Position numbers and translations under genes: made by a program
Shown here: piece by piece, positions 62,851 through 64,000 of the stretch
Numbering within the stretch: position 1 is the stretch's first letter
How the letters are laid out: every line of letters begins with the position of its first letter
Assembly: GCF_028769735.1 (NCBI RefSeq)
Contig: NC_088171.1
Span: forward strand, 77,269,216 to 77,333,215
Direction of reading: 5' to 3'
Length of the DNA: 64,000 nt
Source: Zonotrichia leucophrys gambelii
Taxonomy: Eukaryota > Chordata > Aves > Passeriformes > Passerellidae
Notes under the pieces: model-generated
What the model was told of the DNA's origin: nothing
The model's database searches: none
The model's input: the letters and a program-made list of their open reading frames with translations, nothing else

Positions 62851-64000
62851 TGGTACTGGGAACTGTGTTTTTAATGTGGAGAAGAAAATAAAAGAAGAAA
62901 ATGGAGAAAACCAGCTTCTTGATATGTTTTTCAGGTGATGTTAACATCAAAAGGTTATCAGAGTTCAAAAAATACTGACATGTAGATGTATAATAACTGT
63001 GCTTCTAATTAGAAATGTGATTTTTTTTAAAAAGCAAAATAAGTGCTTATATTTTAAATATTTTAAAGGTACCTTTTAACTGGGAAGTTGTCACATATTT
63101 CTCTTATGCAACTGGTTATTATATCAGTGTGTAGAATGGATTTCTGGATCTGTCAGATCATTAGCAGTTTGGGATCAAGTTGAGGTGCTCCTGATTGTCT
63201 CCAAAATGCTCTGCAGTGGCTGAAAATGGAAAATCACACCACTTTCCACTATTTGCTTAAAGGACCAACTTGAATGCAATGGGTGCAAAAACTTGTGATT
63301 GAAGGGACAATAAAGAATTCCTAATTTATAAAGCTGTGGAGAGGTTGTATAGAAGAGAACTGAAATAATGGTGTTTCATGCCAGGTTTTGTCACATCCCC
63401 GAAACTTGATGAAATCCAATCAAGAGTCAGCAAAAAAATTACCACATTAAAGAAACCTGTATATACAGAGCTTTAACACTGTAATGGATTAGAAATCAAA
63501 ATACTGAAGAGACATCATTATGCAATCAATTTTACAGAAAAAAATCCCACATATCTCCAAGGTGTTGAAAAAATCAGACATTGGAAAAAATAAACCCCAA
63601 CCAAACAAATATATTTGTCTTTGTATTTACTTTGCCATGGGTATTCATTATGAACTTCACAGGAAAAAATGCCAAGGGGTTGAGTTAGGGCAATATTTAA
63701 TGGCAAACTATGCAATACCCTATGTGCTATGGAAGGGATATCAGGAAAAAGTAATTGCAAAAAACTACTCAAAGAAATAACTTTTAGACATATTTAAATA
63801 GAGTGCCAACAAACCCTACTCAGAATTTAAATATGTGAAAAGTTAGGATAACTCACCAGAATAAAAGTTTGGAACATTCATTTAAAAAAACCTAGAGTAA
63901 ATAACATTAAAGTGTCTTTTCTAATTGTAACATAAGTAGTTTTTTAATAAGTCTTGGTAAAAACAATAACAGAAACATACAATTACATAATTCAGAGGAA

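Larger units (their letters stand above)
1..64000 (+). other. CDH8: Internal part of the cadherin-8 gene (four exons and flanking introns)
   Basis: The four exons at 29503-29670, 41196-41383, 45128-45381 and 58285-58421 join in one frame (747 nt, 249 codons) and encode the end of EC2, all of EC3 and most of EC4 of a type II classical cadherin. The sizes 168, 188, 254 and 137 bp match the conserved type II exon series. Cadherin-8 is a calcium-dependent homophilic adhesion protein of the plasma membrane, mostly neuronal, linked to actin through catenins. The assignment over CDH11, CDH7, CDH12 or CDH18 rests on peptides such as YQLYVPESAQVGSAVGKIKA and EGANTHLDFRFSHLGPFKD, which I recall as cadherin-8 specific. 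Neither gene end is in the window. The sequence gives no information on the promoter. Confidence 0.9.
58422..64000 (+). other. CDH8: 5' part of the intron after the EC4 exon
   Basis: This intron begins GTAAAT and runs past the window end. Reading through the donor gives nine extra residues and a stop at 58448-58450, followed at once by AATAAA. A long degraded CR1 copy occupies about 61740-62850. A strong pyrimidine tract with AG near 60000-60027 could be a cryptic acceptor. The expected next exon (start of EC5, with a DVNDNPP linker) was not found. Confidence 0.85.

Noticed and set aside
58422..64000. Search for the next cadherin exon (start of EC5)
   Set aside because: No DVNDNPP-type coding sequence or fitting 122-bp open segment was seen; the exon probably lies downstream.
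1..64000. Bacterial-type systems, CRISPR arrays, tRNA or rRNA genes
   Set aside because: None present: the window shows intron-exon structure, GT-AG splice sites and CR1 LINEs of a bird nuclear genome.

Overview
This is vertebrate, almost certainly avian, nuclear DNA. It is AT-rich and intron-dominated, and it lies inside one large gene on the + strand. Four short coding exons carry ectodomain repeats of a classical type II cadherin. From the protein signature I identify the gene as CDH8 (cadherin-8). The bird assignment rests on many decayed CR1 LINE fragments, several ending in the typical ATTCTATG-type octamers, with no mammalian Alu or L1 type repeats recognised.

Layout: bases 1-29502 are the 3' part of the intron before the first visible exon. 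The exons are 29503-29670 (168 bp, end of EC2), 41196-41383 (188 bp, first part of EC3), 45128-45381 (254 bp, end of EC3 and start of EC4) and 58285-58421 (137 bp, rest of EC4). The introns between them are about 11.5, 3.7 and 12.9 kb, and a further intron runs from 58422 to the window end. All splice sites are GT-AG and the phases fit (1, 1, 0, 2, 1). Spliced together the exons give 747 nt, 249 codons, with no stop. The signal peptide, prodomain, EC1, start of EC2, EC5, membrane segment and catenin-binding tail must lie outside the window.

The introns hold about eleven CR1 pieces on both strands. They also hold simple repeats, a G-quadruplex-type G-rich tract, a perfect 20-bp inverted repeat, short tandem duplications and three unclassified repeat-like or GC-richer islands. 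I see no tRNA, rRNA, CRISPR, bacterial operon or second confident protein-coding gene. Most other open frames are chance or lie antisense to CR1; one 178-codon frame at 14001-14537 is unexplained.

I found no clearly new biological system. The items most worth checking are the stop codon plus AATAAA just past the EC4 exon (possible intronic polyadenylation giving a truncated cadherin-8), the perfect hairpin at 55093-55134, the G-rich tract at 9198-9235, the 178-codon frame, and the apparent faster divergence of EC4 compared with EC2/EC3.
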